From CAYXXZ01 sp050175615 (GTDB lineage Bacteria; Pseudomonadota; Gammaproteobacteria; Pseudomonadales; Porticoccaceae), in contig JBFXIU010000007.1 in NCBI GenBank assembly GCA_050175615.1, positions 1 through 39,321 on the forward strand: a stretch of DNA of 39,321 bases. The letters are read 5' to 3'. Made by a program: the position numbers and the translations under genes. Shown in pieces: positions 32,408 to 39,321 of the stretch. Below the pieces are notes generated by a model that was not told the DNA's origin, searched no databases, and saw only the letters and a program-made list of their open reading frames with translations. Within the stretch, counting starts at the first letter, position 1. Every line of letters begins with the position of its first letter.

Positions 32408-32442
32408 ATTATTGCCAATATGTGAATTTTGGAGGCAATAAT
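32408..32442. promoter_or_regulatory. 9-bp inverted repeat over the Lrp-type gene's ribosome site and start
   Basis: ATTATTGCC (32408-32416) and GGCAATAAT (32434-32442) are perfect reverse complements with a 17-base spacer. The right arm covers the end of the GGAGG ribosome site (32431-32435) and the first two bases of the ATG at 32441. It could be an autoregulatory operator, or a translational hairpin if the transcript begins upstream. Confidence 0.6.
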
Positions 32443-32905
32443 GAATCTTGATCGCTATGATCGCCACATTCTCGAACTTCTGCAGCGGGAGGGTCGCCTC
32501 AGCAACCAGGAGCTGGCCGAGCGTATCGGTTTGTCGGCGTCACCCTGTCTGCGGCGAGTGAAGGCTCTGGAGGAGTCGGGCATAATCAACGGCTACCACG
32601 CAGTGGTGGACGCCAAAAAACTGGGGCTTACCCTGATGGCGCTGATCCATATTTCCATGGACAGACACACACCGGAGCGCTTTGCCAACTTTGAAGAAAA
32701 GGTTGCCAGCCTGCCGGAAGTCCTCGAGTGCCTATTGATTACCGGTCAGGCGGCGGACTATCAGCTCAAGGTGATTGTCAGCGACATGGATGCCTACCAG
32801 CAGTTGTTGCTCAACAAAATCACCCGCATCGACGGCGTTAGTGGTGTTCATTCCAGCTTTGTGATGCGCGCCGTGGTGGATAGAACCGCAGTGACTATCC
32901 CCTGA
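32441..32905 (+). CDS. Lrp/AsnC-family transcriptional regulator
   Basis: 154 residues. The N-terminal helix-turn-helix is DRHILELLQREGRLSNQELAERIGLSASPCLRRVKALEESG (in parts), and the C-terminal half is the RAM ligand-binding and oligomerisation domain (ALIHISMDRHTPERF to RIDGVSGVHSSFVMRAVV). The frame begins at TTG 32429, but GGAGG at 32431-32435 sets the true start at ATG 32441. Lrp-type proteins sense amino acids; divergence from leuA makes branched-chain amino acid control likely. It may also repress itself through the inverted repeat over its start. The exact paralogue (Lrp, AsnC, BkdR or other) cannot be told. Confidence 0.93.
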   Translation: MNLDRYDRHILELLQREGRLSNQELAERIGLSASPCLRRVKALEESGIINGYHAVVDAKKLGLTLMALIHISMDRHTPERFANFEEKVASLPEVLECLLITGQAADYQLKVIVSDMDAYQQLLLNKITRIDGVSGVHSSFVMRAVVDRTAVTIP

Positions 32906-32959
32906 CAACTGACTAGGATTTGCCGACCCAAGCCATTACCATCCCCCTAATGAACGCCA

Positions 32960-33337
32960 ATGGATACCCCCGCTTTAATGAATACTGAACGCCACTTGCC
33001 GCAAAATCCTGTTAGCCAGCAGCAGAAAAATCTGGTTCAACTGGTTTATATTCTTCAGGCAGCCAGCTTCCTTATTGGTATTTCGGCGATTGCCGCCATC
33101 ATCGTCAACTACCTGAAAAAAGACGATGTCAGGGGTACCTGGTTGGAGTCCCATTTCCAGTGGCAGATTAAAACCTTCTGGTACGCTGTGGCGGGAATCA
33201 TTGTCGGTCTTGTGTTGCTGGTGGTTCTTATAGGTGGTCTGGTGCTTTTCGCCACCATGCTATGGGTTATTTACCGTATAGTGAAAGGCTGGCTGGCATT
33301 CAATGATGGTAAGGAAATCGCCAATGGCTTCTTTTAA
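32960..33337 (+). CDS. Small membrane protein, DUF4870-like
   Basis: 125 residues. A polar N-terminus is followed by three hydrophobic segments (LVQLVYILQAASFLIGISAIAAIIV, then YAVAGIIVGLVLLVVLIGG and GLVLFATMLWVIYRIVKGW). The DUF4870-like feature is the run HFQWQIKTFWYA after a KKDDVRGTWLESH loop. Function is unknown. The last 14 bases overlap the start of the hydrolase gene, so the two are translationally linked. ATG at 32960 has no good ribosome site; ATG at 32978 is an alternative. Confidence 0.75.
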   Translation: MDTPALMNTERHLPQNPVSQQQKNLVQLVYILQAASFLIGISAIAAIIVNYLKKDDVRGTWLESHFQWQIKTFWYAVAGIIVGLVLLVVLIGGLVLFATMLWVIYRIVKGWLAFNDGKEIANGFF

Positions 33338-34025
33338 TCCGGATTATTGCCACCGTTTTCAGTATCAGTCGCAGGGAGATTTTGCCGTTACTTTTCCTGT
33401 CGGCAAGGCGGTTTGCGTGGGCAGAAACTATGCCGACCATGCCGCTGAGCTGAACAATCCCGTTCCCGAAGAGCCTCTGCTGTTTATCAAGCCGGCGACG
33501 GCGATGGCGGCGTTTTCAGGAAATCTCAACTTCCCCCGCCGTTTTGCCGCTGCCCATTACGAGACAGAAATGACCTTGCTGATTGGCAAGCGGCTCTGTT
33601 GTGCCTCTATCGCTCAGGCCTGGGACGCCATCGCCGGAGTGGGGGTGGGTCTGGATCTGACTTTGAGAGCACTGCAAAACAGCCTCAAGGAAAAGGGTCA
33701 TCCCTGGGAGCGCGCCAAAGCCTTTGATGGCAGCTGCGTGCTGTCCACCTTTGCCGTGCCCGACGCCACCACCAATCTTCAGAATCTGGACGTACGCCTG
33801 TGGCGAAATGGCGAGCTGGTGCAGAACTGCAACACCGGGAAAATGCTGTTTCCGGTACTGCCGCTACTGTGCGAAATCAGCCGCAGTTTTACCCTGGTGC
33901 CCGGCGATGTGGTGATGACGGGCACGCCGAAAGGAGTGGGCGAACTCAAAGAAGGTGACAAACTGGTGGCGGAACTGGGTACACTGGTGGCCGCCGAAGC
34001 CACCGTAATTCTGGAAAATGACTGA
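33324..34025 (+). CDS. Fumarylacetoacetate hydrolase (FAH) family protein
   Basis: 233-residue hydrolase or decarboxylase of 2-oxo acid type, metal-dependent. The fold's signatures are VCVGRNYADHAAEL, PLLFIKPATA, the metal ligands in HYETEMTLLIG (two glutamates) and GVGVGLDLTLRAL (aspartate), then AKAFDGSC and GDVVMTGTPKGVGEL. YcgM/FAHD1-type enzymes of this size act on acylpyruvates or oxaloacetate; the substrate here is unknown. The ATG at 33324 is chosen because AAGGA is nine bases upstream, although the frame opens at 33303. It overlaps srkA by eight bases at its end. Confidence 0.9.
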   Translation: MASFNPDYCHRFQYQSQGDFAVTFPVGKAVCVGRNYADHAAELNNPVPEEPLLFIKPATAMAAFSGNLNFPRRFAAAHYETEMTLLIGKRLCCASIAQAWDAIAGVGVGLDLTLRALQNSLKEKGHPWERAKAFDGSCVLSTFAVPDATTNLQNLDVRLWRNGELVQNCNTGKMLFPVLPLLCEISRSFTLVPGDVVMTGTPKGVGELKEGDKLVAELGTLVAAEATVILEND

Positions 34026-35019
34026 ATCGCCCTCAGAACATCCTTTCGACAGACTCTCCCCGGACCTCATTATGGACGCCGTTCAAAGCACCGGACTCTG
34101 GTGTGATGGTCGCCTTTTTCCGCTCAACAGCTATGAAAACCGCGTCTACCAGGTGGGCATCGAAGACAGTCAGCCGATCATTGCCAAGTTTTATCGCCCG
34201 GAGCGCTGGACTGACGCCCAAATTCTCGAAGAACACAATTTCTGCTTCGAGTTGGTGGCGCAGGATTTGCCCGTGGTGCCGCCACTGGTTATGCCTGGCG
34301 ATAACGGACAGTCCAGTCTCGGTCACTTCAAAGGATTTCGTTTTGCCCTCTACACCCGCAGGGGCGGGCATGCGCCGGAACTGGACAATCTCGATAACCT
34401 CTACACCCTGGGTAAATTTATCGGCCGCATTCATCAGGTCGGACAGGTGCGCCCGTTCACTGAGCGCCCTCGCATTGATGTTGACAATTTTGGCGGTGAC
34501 TCCGCAGACTTCATTCTCGCCCATATGATTCCTGCGGATCTTCGCGAAGTCTATCGCGGTGTCACTCGGGATCTGCTCCAGGCGATTGGCGAAGCCCTGT
34601 CAACCTTGGGGGACGATGACTATATTCGTGTCCACGGCGACTGCCATCCGGGCAATATTTTGTGGCGGGATGACCTGCCCAACTTTGTCGACTTTGACGA
34701 CGCCCGCATGGCACCGGCGATTCAGGATATCTGGATGCTGCTCTGCGGTGAACGCCACCGTCAGAACGCCCAGTTGGCCGAAGTGCTGGAGGGCTACACA
34801 GAATTCTGCGATTTTGACCGCCGCCAACTGCGCTGGATCGAGGCTTTTCGGGCGTTGCGGTTGATGTATTTTGCCGCCTGGCTGGCGCGGCGCTGGCAGG
34901 ATCCCGCTTTCCCCCGAGTGTTTACCTGGTTTAACACTCCCAGGTACTGGGGGGATCATATTCTGGAGCTGCGGGAACAACTGGCGGCGATGGCGGAAGA
35001 GCCTCTGGTGTGGCTTTAG
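34018..35019 (+). CDS. srkA: Stress response kinase A (YihE/RdoA)
   Basis: Aminoglycoside-phosphotransferase-fold protein kinase of 333 residues. In E. coli SrkA counteracts damage and toxin-linked death under envelope and oxidative stress and lies beside dsbA under Cpx control. Visible are the start of the lobe NSYENRVYQV, K57 in IAKFYRPERW, the catalytic HGDCHPGNI (D208, N213) and VDFDDARMAPAIQDIWMLL with its metal-binding aspartate (about D225). It overlaps the upstream hydrolase stop by eight bases, so translation is probably coupled. In this genome it is 29 kb away from the dsbA-like gene. Confidence 0.94.
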   Translation: MTESPSEHPFDRLSPDLIMDAVQSTGLWCDGRLFPLNSYENRVYQVGIEDSQPIIAKFYRPERWTDAQILEEHNFCFELVAQDLPVVPPLVMPGDNGQSSLGHFKGFRFALYTRRGGHAPELDNLDNLYTLGKFIGRIHQVGQVRPFTERPRIDVDNFGGDSADFILAHMIPADLREVYRGVTRDLLQAIGEALSTLGDDDYIRVHGDCHPGNILWRDDLPNFVDFDDARMAPAIQDIWMLLCGERHRQNAQLAEVLEGYTEFCDFDRRQLRWIEAFRALRLMYFAAWLARRWQDPAFPRVFTWFNTPRYWGDHILELREQLAAMAEEPLVWL

Positions 35020-35048
35020 GAATTACGCGCGCCAGATAGTCAGCTGTA

Positions 35049-35519
35049 TCAGTGCAGGCTGTGGCCGCCGTTTTCGCCGCTGTGGATTTCCGGGGTGGTC
35101 AGGCACTCCATCTGTTGGAGCTCGTTGTGGAGTTCGGTGAGCATTTCCACTGTGGTGGCGGTAAAGAGCGCGAACTGGCCTTCGCTAATTCCGGCGCCGG
35201 TGAGCAGGGTGGCGCCCGCCACCAGCTGGGGCACGGCGTCGTCGACGATATCGACAAAGAGTTTCATGGTCGGGTAATTGCCGTTGAGCTGGCTCATCTC
35301 TGCAACCAGGGGCAGCAGTGCACTGGGTCTGATCTGGAATTCGGTGCTCAGCAGCAGCCCCCACTCCTCGACAAAAAGGCGGCTTTCGAGGGCTTCTTCC
35401 ATCCCCGGCAGGCCGGTGAGGTGCAGGGCGCTACAGTGGTCGCAGCTGTAATGATTGATGCCGAGGTTTGCCAGCCATTGCTTCGCCAGAGGGAGGCTGG
35501 CGGTGTGTAAGGTATTCAC
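35049..35519 (-). CDS. ybjN: YbjN-family protein
   Basis: 156 residues, matching E. coli YbjN (158) in length and pattern: AKQWLANLGINHYSCDHCSALHL, RPSALLPLVAEMSQLN, MKLFVDIVDDAVPQLV and EGQFALFTATTVEMLTEL correspond to its conserved blocks. The fold is like a type III secretion chaperone; in E. coli it affects motility, biofilm and stress traits by an unclear mechanism. Start is GTG at 35519 with no strong ribosome site. It is on the minus strand 27 bases after a secreted protein gene. Confidence 0.85.
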   Translation of the reverse strand: MNTLHTASLPLAKQWLANLGINHYSCDHCSALHLTGLPGMEEALESRLFVEEWGLLLSTEFQIRPSALLPLVAEMSQLNGNYPTMKLFVDIVDDAVPQLVAGATLLTGAGISEGQFALFTATTVEMLTELHNELQQMECLTTPEIHSGENGGHSLH

Positions 35520-35546
35520 TATGGGTGTATTACTCTGTCGTGGACA

Positions 35547-35984
35547 TTAATCGTAAAAAATGGAATTGATGTTAATGTCGTAATTAAAGTCGGTGAGAAC
35601 CCAGTTATCCCTGCCCTTGTAAAAAGTGAGAAACCAGCTGACGCCAGTGACCTCATATTTGACCAGATAGGTAAGCCGCAGCAGGGACTCGCCGGTGAGT
35701 TCGGCGCTGAGCAACTCCATGCCGATGGAGGGGCCATAATATTTGATGGTCTGGTTGACCTGACTGTTGTAGCCCGCGGCAAAGGTATCGATTCGGCCTG
35801 GAGGAATTGTGGTGTTGGTCTTCATCTTCATCCAGGCTTCTGTAAGATTGCCCTTGCCGATGGCCATTACTATTTCATTGCCGAAATCCCTGGCCTGCTC
35901 CGGTGTGGCCAGACCGGCGGCGCTACAGGTAAAGCTGATGCCTGCGGTCAACAGAGTTACCGCCATCACAAACATTCTAAACAT
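35547..35984 (-). CDS. Secreted periplasmic protein of unknown function
   Basis: 145 residues from the ATG at 35984, where GGA lies seven bases upstream; another ATG exists at 35996. A signal peptide (MFRMFVMAVTLLTAGISFTCSAAG) is followed by a compact domain with FGNEIVMAIGKGNLTEAWMKMK, a central TIKYYGPSIGMELLSAEL and a strand-rich end (WFLTFYKGRDNWVLTDFNYD). The form suggests a nuclear-transport-factor-2-like or similar small alpha+beta fold, but I cannot name a family. It is the gene in front of ybjN and divergent from nspC. Confidence 0.7.
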   Translation of the reverse strand: MFRMFVMAVTLLTAGISFTCSAAGLATPEQARDFGNEIVMAIGKGNLTEAWMKMKTNTTIPPGRIDTFAAGYNSQVNQTIKYYGPSIGMELLSAELTGESLLRLTYLVKYEVTGVSWFLTFYKGRDNWVLTDFNYDININSIFYD

Positions 35985-36153
35985 TGTCAGTTCCATACTC
36001 TGGAGGCGTTGGAGTTTAGCTTCCCTGGTGCAATGTGCCCGTGCAAGTGCCGGTGATTACAACCCCGGGCGGTTAAGGCGGCTATTCTACCAGAGTGCAG
36101 CGCCAAGTGTGAGGGCGACCACCGGGCGGCGCGCCATGCCGGAAAAGAGGCCA

Positions 36154-36181
36154 TTTATTCGTCTTTCAGAGCAGATATAAT
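36154..36181 (+). promoter_or_regulatory. Putative promoter of nspC
   Basis: A perfect TATAAT at 36176-36181 with a weak TTTATT (36154-36159) 16 bases before it would start near 36188, giving a leader of about 55 bases to the TTG start. The rest of 35985-36153 shows nothing I can assign. Confidence 0.45.
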
Positions 36182-36242
36182 ACCGCCCTGAACCCGATCG
36201 ACAATGGCAATAGTCGCGCAGATGATGCCAGAGGATACCTAT

Positions 36243-37415
36243 TTGAAATCGTCCAGCTTCCACAATTTCGACCCCAGCCGAGTGCCGTCCCCCTGTTATG
36301 TCGTTGATGTGGCGGCAGTGGAGGCTAATCTCAAAGTACTGCATCGGGTTCAGCAGGAGAGTGGCGCCAAAGTACTGGCGGCGTTGAAGGCTTTTTCCCT
36401 GTGGCGATTGGGTGAGCTGACGGGGCGCTATCTGTCCGGCGCCTGCGCCAGCGGTCTCCACGAAGCGCTCTTGGCGCGGGACGAGTACGGCGGTGAGGTG
36501 CATGTGTTTTCCGCCGCCTTTTCTGAAGAGGATCTGCGCGAAATCCTCACCTTTGCCCACCATGTGGTTTTTAACTCCTTTGGCCAGTGGCAGCGCTTTC
36601 AGCCACTGTTGCTGGAAGCCAAGCGCCAGCGCCCGCAGCTGAGTTATGGCCTGCGCATCAACCCGGAACACTCCGAGGGCGATGTGCCCATCTACGATCC
36701 CTGTGCGCCCTGCTCCCGCCTGGGGATTCCCCTGTCGGAGTTTGACGGCAAAGAGGAACTGCTCGAAGGCATCAGCGGTCTCCATTTTCACACCCTCTGC
36801 GAACAGGATTTCCCGCCATTGGCGCGCACCCTCAAAGCGGTGGAAGAGAAATTCGGCCATCTGCTGGCGCAAATGGAATGGGTCAATTTTGGCGGTGGCC
36901 ATCATATTACCCGCGCCGATTACCAGGTGGATCAGCTTATTGATGCCATCAAGGCGTTTGCGTCCAGATACGATGTCCAGGTTTATCTCGAGCCCGGCGA
37001 GGCCGTGGCGATTCACACCGGTGTTTTGGTCAGTGAAGTTCTGGATCTGCCTTTTAGTGGCATGCAGCAGGCCATTCTCGACACCTCGGCCACCTGCCAT
37101 ATGCCCGACACCCTGGAGATGCCCTACAGGGCAGAAGTGTTCGGCGCTGGAACAGCGGGCCAGTTCGAACATCTCTACCGCCTCGGCGGTATGACCTGCC
37201 TCGCCGGGGATGTGATTGGCGATTACAGTTTTGAACAGCCTTTGCAGCTAGGCCAACGGCTGATGTTTGACGATATGGCTCATTACACCATGGTCAAAAC
37301 CACCACCTTCAACGGTATCAACCTGCCAGCCATTGCCCTCTGGGATTCCCGCACCGATGAGCTGGAAGTGATTCGCCAGTTTGGTTATCGGGATTTCAAA
37401 GAGAGATTGTCTTGA
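36243..37415 (+). CDS. nspC: Carboxynorspermidine/carboxyspermidine decarboxylase
   Basis: PLP enzyme of the alanine-racemase-like decarboxylase fold that completes norspermidine or spermidine synthesis. The protein is about 390 residues. The PLP lysine is in VLAALKAFSLW (K49), and other features are SGACASGLHEALLA, YGLRINPEHSEG, NFGGGHHITRADY (phosphate binding), LEPGEAV and the active-site cysteine region DTSATCHMPDTLEMPYRAEV. GAGGA at 36231-36235 is seven bases before TTG 36243, while the longer ATG at 36204 has no ribosome site; the shorter start is favoured but not certain. It works with the synthase at 20589-21788. Confidence 0.95.
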   Translation: MKSSSFHNFDPSRVPSPCYVVDVAAVEANLKVLHRVQQESGAKVLAALKAFSLWRLGELTGRYLSGACASGLHEALLARDEYGGEVHVFSAAFSEEDLREILTFAHHVVFNSFGQWQRFQPLLLEAKRQRPQLSYGLRINPEHSEGDVPIYDPCAPCSRLGIPLSEFDGKEELLEGISGLHFHTLCEQDFPPLARTLKAVEEKFGHLLAQMEWVNFGGGHHITRADYQVDQLIDAIKAFASRYDVQVYLEPGEAVAIHTGVLVSEVLDLPFSGMQQAILDTSATCHMPDTLEMPYRAEVFGAGTAGQFEHLYRLGGMTCLAGDVIGDYSFEQPLQLGQRLMFDDMAHYTMVKTTTFNGINLPAIALWDSRTDELEVIRQFGYRDFKERLS

Positions 37416-37454
37416 AAAAATGGCGCTTAAACGCCGACCCTGGCTGTTGTGCGC

Positions 37455-37769
37455 TCAGTCGAAATAGAGCGCCAACCATACAGATTCGGTGTGCGGGTCT
37501 GTCCAGCTGACCCGGTGTTTGCAATGGGCGGGAATCAATAAAAAGTCCCCTGCAGCCAGATCGATGAATTTGTGCTGCTCAAATTCGAGTTGGGCGGCGC
37601 CGCTGAGCAGGGTTACCCATTCGTTTTCGTCCTGGTGGTACCAGTCTGTGCTGTGGCCTCTGGAGACAATACGCTTAAGGCGAAAGCGGCGGCCTTGCGC
37701 CAGCAGCTCTTCCAGCTCCTCGGGTAGCTGTGTCGGGATGCCGCCAAAAAGGTTGCTCGGAGCGGTCAT
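37455..37769 (-). CDS. Cupin-domain protein
   Basis: 104-residue single cupin. Metal-site residues are suggested by TDWYHQDENEWVTLL (motif 1, H and E) and GDFLLIPAHCKHRVSW (motif 2, H), the normal spacing for a small cupin. Function is unknown; small cupins range from sugar isomerases to sensors. Its ATG overlaps the ubiD stop as ATGA, so the two are co-translated on the minus strand. The overlap is a pointer to a shared role with UbiD, but small cupins often neighbour unrelated genes. Confidence 0.88.
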   Translation of the reverse strand: MTAPSNLFGGIPTQLPEELEELLAQGRRFRLKRIVSRGHSTDWYHQDENEWVTLLSGAAQLEFEQHKFIDLAAGDFLLIPAHCKHRVSWTDPHTESVWLALYFD

Positions 37770-39238
37770 AAAACACCCAGGGATTCCCAGATATCATCTA
37801 CGCGCTTTTTGACGGCCTCATCCATGGCGATGGGCTGCCCCCATTCGCGACTGGTTTCCCCCGGCCATTTGTTGGTGGCGTCAAAACCGATTTTGGAGCC
37901 GAGTCCGGATACGGGCGAGGCAAAATCCAGATAATCAATGGGCGTGTTGTCGATAATCACCGAATCCCGCCCCGGATCCATGCGCGTGGTCATCGCCCAG
38001 ATCACATCCTTCCAGTCGCGGGCATTGACGTCGTCGTCGGTGACCACCACAAACTTGGTGTACATAAACTGGCGCAGAAATGACCACACCCCCAGCATCA
38101 CCCGCTTGGCGTGCCCCGGGTACTGCTTCTTGATGGTGACCACAGCAAAGCGGTAGGAGCAGCCCTCCGGCGGCAGATAGAAGTCGACAATCTCCGGGAA
38201 CTGCTTTTGCAGCAGGGGCACAAAAACTTCATTGAGGGCGACGCCGAGTATTGCCGGTTCATCCGGCGGCCGCCCGGTGTAGGTGCTGTGGTAAATGGGA
38301 TCTTTGCGATGGCTGATGCGTTCGATGGTAAACACCGGAAATGTTTCCACCTCGTTGTAATAGCCGGTGTGGTCGCCAAAGGGTCCCTCTTCCGCCATAT
38401 CGTTGGGGTAAATATGGCCTTCGAGAATAATTTCCGCCGATGCCGGCACCTGCAGATCCGACCCCAGGCATTTCACCACTTCGGTTTTGTCGCCCCGCAG
38501 CAGCCCGGCAAAGGCATATTCGGAGAGGCTGTCAGGCACCGGAGTCACTGCGCCGAGAATGGTGGCGGGGTCTGCGCCCAGGGCAACAGCCACCGGAAAA
38601 GGTTCGCCGGGGTGTTTGAGTTGCCAGTCGCGGAAATCCAGGGCGCCGCCGCGATGGGCGAGCCAGCGCATAATAACGCGGTTTTTGCCGATCACCTGCA
38701 TGCGGTAGATGCCGAGGTTCTGGCGGACTTTTTCCGGCCCCCGCGTAACCACAAGCGGCCAGGTAATCAGCGGACCGGCATCGCCGGGCCAGCAGGTTTG
38801 CACCGGAATACTGGCGAGGTTAACCGCATCGCCTGCGTGGACAATTTCCTGGCAGGGTGCTTTTTTGACCTCTTTGGCGGGCATATTCAACACCTGCTTG
38901 AAGTCGCCGCGCTTGCTCCACAGATCGCGGAGGCTTTTCGGCGGCTCCGGCTCCTTGAGAAAGGCCAACAGCTTGCCCACTTCCCGCAACGCCTCAACGC
39001 TGTCCTGCCCCATGCCCAGAGCGACCCGCTCCGGGGTGCCAAAGAGGTTGGTGAGTACCGGCATGGTGGCGCCCTTGACGTTTTCAAAGAGCAGTGCAGG
39101 GCCGCCCATTTTCAGGGTGCGGTCGCTGATCTCGGTGATTTCCAGCACCGGGTCAACCTCGGCGCGAATGCGCTTCAGTTGCCCCTGTTTTTCCAGGTAA
39201 TCAATAAAATCGCGCAGATCGGAGTATTTTGCGGCCAC
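37766..39238 (-). CDS. ubiD: 3-octaprenyl-4-hydroxybenzoate carboxy-lyase
   Basis: Prenylated-FMN-dependent decarboxylase of ubiquinone synthesis, needing UbiX (not in the window) for its cofactor. The protein has 490 residues from the GTG at 39238, close to E. coli UbiD (497), and GGGA lies six bases upstream; the longer frame to 39316 adds sequence unlike the family. Start of the conserved region is KYSDLRDFIDYLEKQGQLKRI. Cofactor and metal regions are GIYRMQVIGKNRVIMRWLAHRGGA (in parts) and ILEGHIYPNDMAEEGPFGDHTGYY (in parts). GDKTEVVKCLGSDLQVPASAE is also typical. It is followed by the overlapping cupin gene. Confidence 0.95.
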   Translation of the reverse strand: MAAKYSDLRDFIDYLEKQGQLKRIRAEVDPVLEITEISDRTLKMGGPALLFENVKGATMPVLTNLFGTPERVALGMGQDSVEALREVGKLLAFLKEPEPPKSLRDLWSKRGDFKQVLNMPAKEVKKAPCQEIVHAGDAVNLASIPVQTCWPGDAGPLITWPLVVTRGPEKVRQNLGIYRMQVIGKNRVIMRWLAHRGGALDFRDWQLKHPGEPFPVAVALGADPATILGAVTPVPDSLSEYAFAGLLRGDKTEVVKCLGSDLQVPASAEIILEGHIYPNDMAEEGPFGDHTGYYNEVETFPVFTIERISHRKDPIYHSTYTGRPPDEPAILGVALNEVFVPLLQKQFPEIVDFYLPPEGCSYRFAVVTIKKQYPGHAKRVMLGVWSFLRQFMYTKFVVVTDDDVNARDWKDVIWAMTTRMDPGRDSVIIDNTPIDYLDFASPVSGLGSKIGFDATNKWPGETSREWGQPIAMDEAVKKRVDDIWESLGVL

Positions 39239-39321
39239 TGTGAATCCCGTTTTGAGGTTTGGCTTGAAAGTGTTGCCAGAACGGCGTCTGAATGCAAGGA
39301 CAGAAACTGATGGCAAGATCG

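Noticed and set aside
32149..32440. Possible leucine attenuator ahead of leuA
   Set aside because: I found no small frame rich in leucine codons and no terminator hairpin on the minus strand; only a weak TATACT at 32312-32317 without a -35.
36087..37172. Long minus-strand open frame (361 codons) inside nspC
   Set aside because: It lies fully opposite a well-recognised gene, shows no family resemblance, and has no ribosome site. It is a mirror frame caused by codon bias.
38111..39310. Plus-strand open frame of 399 codons opposite ubiD
   Set aside because: Shadow of ubiD with no recognisable domain and no upstream ribosome site.
1..39321. Mobile elements, prophage, CRISPR, toxin-antitoxin or biosynthetic clusters
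   Set aside because: No transposase, integrase, repeated spacer array, terminal repeats, or nonribosomal or polyketide multidomain genes were seen. The window reads as chromosomal core.

Overview
The window looks like a chromosomal backbone segment of a free-living, probably marine, gammaproteobacterium near the Pseudomonas/Cellvibrionales group. This is inferred from gene content: the order polA - small RNA locus - engB - cytochrome c4 - dsbA, a FabY-type fatty acid initiating enzyme, a BarA/GacS-like hybrid kinase, a ydbH-ynbE-ydbL set, and spermidine synthesis through carboxyspermidine. I see no insertion sequence, prophage, CRISPR array, rRNA or tRNA. Almost all of the sequence is intact, densely packed housekeeping or metabolic genes.

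Layout. 1-5.5 kb: polA, a 461-base gap holding two tandem small RNA genes, then engB (minus strand), a diheme cytochrome c4 and a DsbA-like lipoprotein. 5.6-8.0 kb: a serine pair (serC of the less common type, then serA). 8.1-14.0 kb, minus strand: a TonB-dependent receptor, a periplasmic binding protein and a BarA-like hybrid histidine kinase, apparently one operon. 14.2-18.4 kb: pdxH, a small membrane protein, and a GlxA-type AraC regulator divergent from fabY. 18.5-22.1 kb: speA, carboxynorspermidine (carboxyspermidine) synthase and a 37-residue lysine-rich protein. 22.2-25.1 kb, minus strand: a D-Ala-D-Ala dipeptidase, an AI-2E/PerM family protein and an extradiol dioxygenase. 25.3-30.4 kb: an MFS transporter, ydbH-ynbE-ydbL and a Tag-like protein. 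30.5-35.0 kb: leuA divergent from an Lrp-type regulator, then a membrane protein, an FAH-family hydrolase and srkA. 35.0-39.2 kb: ybjN, a secreted protein, nspC, and an ubiD-cupin pair.

How the genes connect. speA, the saccharopine-dehydrogenase-like synthase and nspC give arginine to agmatine, then putrescine plus aspartate semialdehyde to carboxyspermidine to spermidine. The agmatine-to-putrescine step is not in the window. YdbH, YnbE and YdbL are a known envelope lipid-transport set. The receptor, binding protein and kinase suggest an outer-membrane-to-cytoplasm sensing relay.

The most interesting locus is 2918-3287. Two copies of an extracytoplasmic-stress-type (sigmaE/AlgU-like) promoter each precede a roughly 100-nt RNA that ends in a strong intrinsic terminator. 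They occupy the position held by Spot 42 in enterics and ErsA in Pseudomonas. The tandem arrangement and the pyrimidine-only loop of the second RNA are the best candidates for something not yet described.
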